Shown in pieces: positions 4,553 through 6,191 of a stretch of 6,191 nt of DNA (within the stretch, counting starts at the first letter, position 1; each line of letters starts with the position of its first letter). This DNA comes from Chloroflexota bacterium (GTDB taxonomy: Bacteria; Chloroflexota; FW602-bin22; JAMCYS01). Under the pieces are notes generated by a model that did not search any database, had not been told where the DNA came from, and saw nothing but the letters and a program-made list of their open reading frames with translations. The DNA is taken from assembly GCA_021847625.1 (NCBI GenBank), contig JAJZQK010000222.1, positions 1 through 6,191 on the forward strand. The letters are read 5' to 3'. The position numbers and the translations under genes were made by a program.

Positions 4553-5533
4553 ATGCAAACGACAATCCCCGAGACCACGGTAGCGCAAAAGATCGTGATC
4601 GTAATACCTGCCTACAACGAGGAACGGTTCATTGGCAGCGTGGTCCTGAAGGCGCTCAAGTTCGGCGATACCGTCTTGGTCGTCGACGACGGGTCCAGCG
4701 ATGAGACGGCCGAGATAGCGGCGGCGGCCGGTGCCATAGTTGTGCAGCATGCCGTTAACAGCGGCAAGGGCGTTGCCCTGCGGACTGCCTTCCGTAAGGC
4801 TCGTGAGCTGGGCGCGGACGTCGTGGTGACGCTTGACGCCGACGGCCAGCACCTCCCCGAGGAGATGGCTATGGTGGCCGCCCCAGTGCTGAGAGGCGAA
4901 GCGGATATCGTGGTCGGTTCGCGTTACCTTGAGCGGACGAGCGAGGTGCCGAGCCATCGCATCTGGGGCCATGCCGTGTTCAACCTCATCACGAATGGGG
5001 CGTCGGGCGTGACGGTGACCGACTCGCAGAGCGGCTATCGTGCCTTCTCGGCCAAGGCGCTGACGGCGCTCAGCTTCCATTCGAACGGATTCTCGGTCGA
5101 GTCGGAGATGCAGTTCCTCGCTCGTGAGAACGGCTTACGGGTGGCGGAGGTCCCCATCACCATCCGCTATCGGGACAAGCCGAAGCGCAACGTGATCGTC
5201 CACGGCCTGATGGTGCTGAACGGGATTCTGCAACTTATTGGTCAGCACCGGCCACTTCTCTTCTTCGGCGTGCCTGGATTCATTAGTCTCCTCGTCGGTA
5301 TGCTCTGGGGGGTGTGGGTCGTCGAGATATATCGGATGACCAGCACCCTAGCCATAGGTTATGCCTTGATCGCCGTGTTTCTTTCCATTGTCGGCGTGCT
5401 GGCCCTCTTCACGGGCGTCATGCTCCATTCGGTGCGAGGGCTGTTGCTGAGCCTGGTGCGACCTAGAGATTCTTCGAGCGATTCCCTGATCGAGACCGTG
5501 GACCTGCGCAGCGGGAGTCAGAATGCAAACTGA
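4553..5533 (+). CDS. Family 2 glycosyltransferase, polyprenyl-phosphate sugar transferase type, membrane-anchored
   Basis: This 326-aa protein begins with a GT-A catalytic domain (about 12-225): 'IVIVIPAYNEE' (nucleotide-binding start), 'VVDDGSSDET' (44-52), 'TLDADGQH' with the DXD metal/nucleotide-sugar motif D95-A-D97, 'VVGSRY' (120-124) and 'DSQSGYRAF' (157-165). These are typical of dolichol-phosphate-mannose-synthase-like enzymes, which transfer a sugar from a nucleotide donor to a polyprenyl phosphate on the cytoplasmic face of the membrane. Two hydrophobic segments (about 234-258 and 268-292) and a short polar tail follow, anchoring it in the membrane. ATG 4553 has a close Shine-Dalgarno. 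The stop overlaps the next glycosyltransferase by 11 bp, implying coupling. The donor sugar cannot be told from sequence. It could supply a lipid-linked sugar to a DUF2079-like or other membrane glycosyltransferase (inference). Confidence 0.92.
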   Translation: MQTTIPETTVAQKIVIVIPAYNEERFIGSVVLKALKFGDTVLVVDDGSSDETAEIAAAAGAIVVQHAVNSGKGVALRTAFRKARELGADVVVTLDADGQHLPEEMAMVAAPVLRGEADIVVGSRYLERTSEVPSHRIWGHAVFNLITNGASGVTVTDSQSGYRAFSAKALTALSFHSNGFSVESEMQFLARENGLRVAEVPITIRYRDKPKRNVIVHGLMVLNGILQLIGQHRPLLFFGVPGFISLLVGMLWGVWVVEIYRMTSTLAIGYALIAVFLSIVGVLALFTGVMLHSVRGLLLSLVRPRDSSSDSLIETVDLRSGSQNAN

Positions 5534-6191
5534 GCTGGTTCACACAAACGGCGGGCGTCGTAAGGCCCGGCCTCTCTCGACCTTACGGCAGGAGGCCAAG
5601 ACCGACGTTCAGGTGAGCGTTATTGTCGTCAACTACAATGGACGGCCGCATATCGGCCAGTGCCTGCACTCCCTGCTGGCCGACCGCCGCCAAGACCGCG
5701 AGATCATTCTGGTCGACAACGCTTCCACCGACGGCAGCGCCGACTACGTGGAACAGGCGTTCCCGCAGGTGCGGCTGATCCGCAACGAGAGGAACGAGGG
5801 GTTTGGCCAGGCCAACAACCTGGCGGCAGGAGTGGCGAACGGCAACTACCTGGCCTTCCTCAATCCGGACACGGTCGTCGAGCCAAACTGGCTGGACCCG
5901 CTGATTGCCACCCTGGAGGCGAATCCCCAGGCCGGCCTGGCGACCTCCCAGGTCCTGCTGCTGAGCGACCCCAAGGTAGTCAACACGTGCGGTAGCGAGG
6001 TGCATCAGACCGGCCTGACGCTCTGCCGGGGTATGGGGGAGCCTCGAGATGCCTTCCCTCTGATCGAGGAGGTGGATGCCGTATCGGGCGCGGCCTTCGC
6101 AATGCCCAGGTATCTGTTCTGGGCCTTGGGGGGATTCGACCCCGATTTCTTCCTCTATATGGAAGACACGGACCTGTCCTGGCGGGCCCGC
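5523..6191 (+). CDS. Family 2 glycosyltransferase, rhamnosyltransferase-like (3' partial)
   Basis: Starting at ATG 5523, 223 codons are open to the right edge. Motifs follow the family order: 'VSVIVVNYNG' (31-40), 'ILVDNASTDGS' (62-72), 'NEGFGQANN' (91-99), 'FLNPDT' (112-117, metal/nucleotide-sugar site around D116) and 'GGFDPDFFLYMEDTDLSWR' (203-221), containing the likely catalytic acidic cluster. This matches WbbL/RfbF-like rhamnosyltransferases and related GT2 enzymes that add sugars to surface glycans. The first 30 residues are a basic, poorly conserved extension. ATG 5523 has GGGAG (5513-5517) 5 nt upstream and overlaps the previous gene by 11 bp, favouring translational coupling. GTG 5613 (Val31) would give a more typical N-terminus but its AGGAGG (5590-5595) is 17 nt away. 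Donor and acceptor are unknown; the C-terminal end is missing. Confidence 0.92.
   Translation, partial: MQTELVHTNGGRRKARPLSTLRQEAKTDVQVSVIVVNYNGRPHIGQCLHSLLADRRQDREIILVDNASTDGSADYVEQAFPQVRLIRNERNEGFGQANNLAAGVANGNYLAFLNPDTVVEPNWLDPLIATLEANPQAGLATSQVLLLSDPKVVNTCGSEVHQTGLTLCRGMGEPRDAFPLIEEVDAVSGAAFAMPRYLFWALGGFDPDFFLYMEDTDLSWRAR
5557..5589 (+). other. Hairpin inside the 5' end of the second glycosyltransferase gene
   Basis: CGTAAGG (5559-5565) pairs with CCTTACG (5581-5587), extended by a T-G and a G-C pair to 5557-5589, with a 15-nt loop. It covers codons of the non-conserved N-terminal extension and ends beside AGGAGG (5590-5595). It may modulate coupled translation; it may also be chance. 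Confidence 0.35.

Noticed and set aside
4406..5080. Minus-strand 224-codon open frame opposite the first glycosyltransferase
   Set aside because: It is antisense to a well-supported gene and shows no motif of its own.

Overview
The window is GC-rich and all supported genes lie on the plus strand. It looks like part of a cell-surface polysaccharide or glycosylation locus with a regulatory island inside it. The best taxonomic guess is Chloroflexota (Anaerolineae-like or an uncultured relative). This rests mainly on gene 1, whose DUF2079-type membrane protein tail followed by two beta-sandwich-like repeats is a pattern I associate with that phylum, plus soluble GAF/HisKA_3 kinases paired with NarL-type regulators. 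It is a family-level inference, not a marker-gene assignment.

Layout. (1) 1-1458: 3' part of a DUF2079-like integral membrane protein, open at the left edge. (2) 1459-1837: 379 bp without a gene; it holds a good sigma70-type promoter (TAGACA, 17 bp, TACAAT) and several short palindromes and direct repeats near or overlapping it. (3) 1838-2971: soluble GAF-HisKA_3-HATPase sensor kinase. (4) 3021-3677: NarL/LuxR response regulator, 49 bp downstream and probably co-transcribed, followed by a strong intrinsic terminator at 3703-3745. (5) 3678-3972: 295 bp without a gene, with the terminator, a 13-bp tandem repeat and operator-like inverted repeats. (6) 3973-4398: small degenerate, stand-alone receiver-like protein, with the phosphoacceptor Asp apparently replaced by Glu and the metal-binding Asp pair replaced by Phe-His. 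(7) 4399-4552: leader with a perfect 10-bp-stem hairpin just before the Shine-Dalgarno of the next gene. (8) 4553-5533: membrane-anchored family 2 glycosyltransferase of the polyprenyl-phosphate sugar transferase type. (9) 5523-6191: second family 2 glycosyltransferase (rhamnosyltransferase-like), overlapping the previous gene by 11 bp and cut by the right edge.

Working model (inference). The kinase/regulator pair forms its own transcription unit and may control the surrounding glycan genes. The pseudo-receiver is separated from it by a terminator and sits at the head of the glycosyltransferase operon. The two glycosyltransferases are translationally coupled: the first would charge a lipid carrier with a sugar and the second would extend a glycan. 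The most unusual items are the Glu-for-Asp pseudo-receiver and the leader hairpin, whose 5' arm can alternatively pair with the downstream ribosome binding site.
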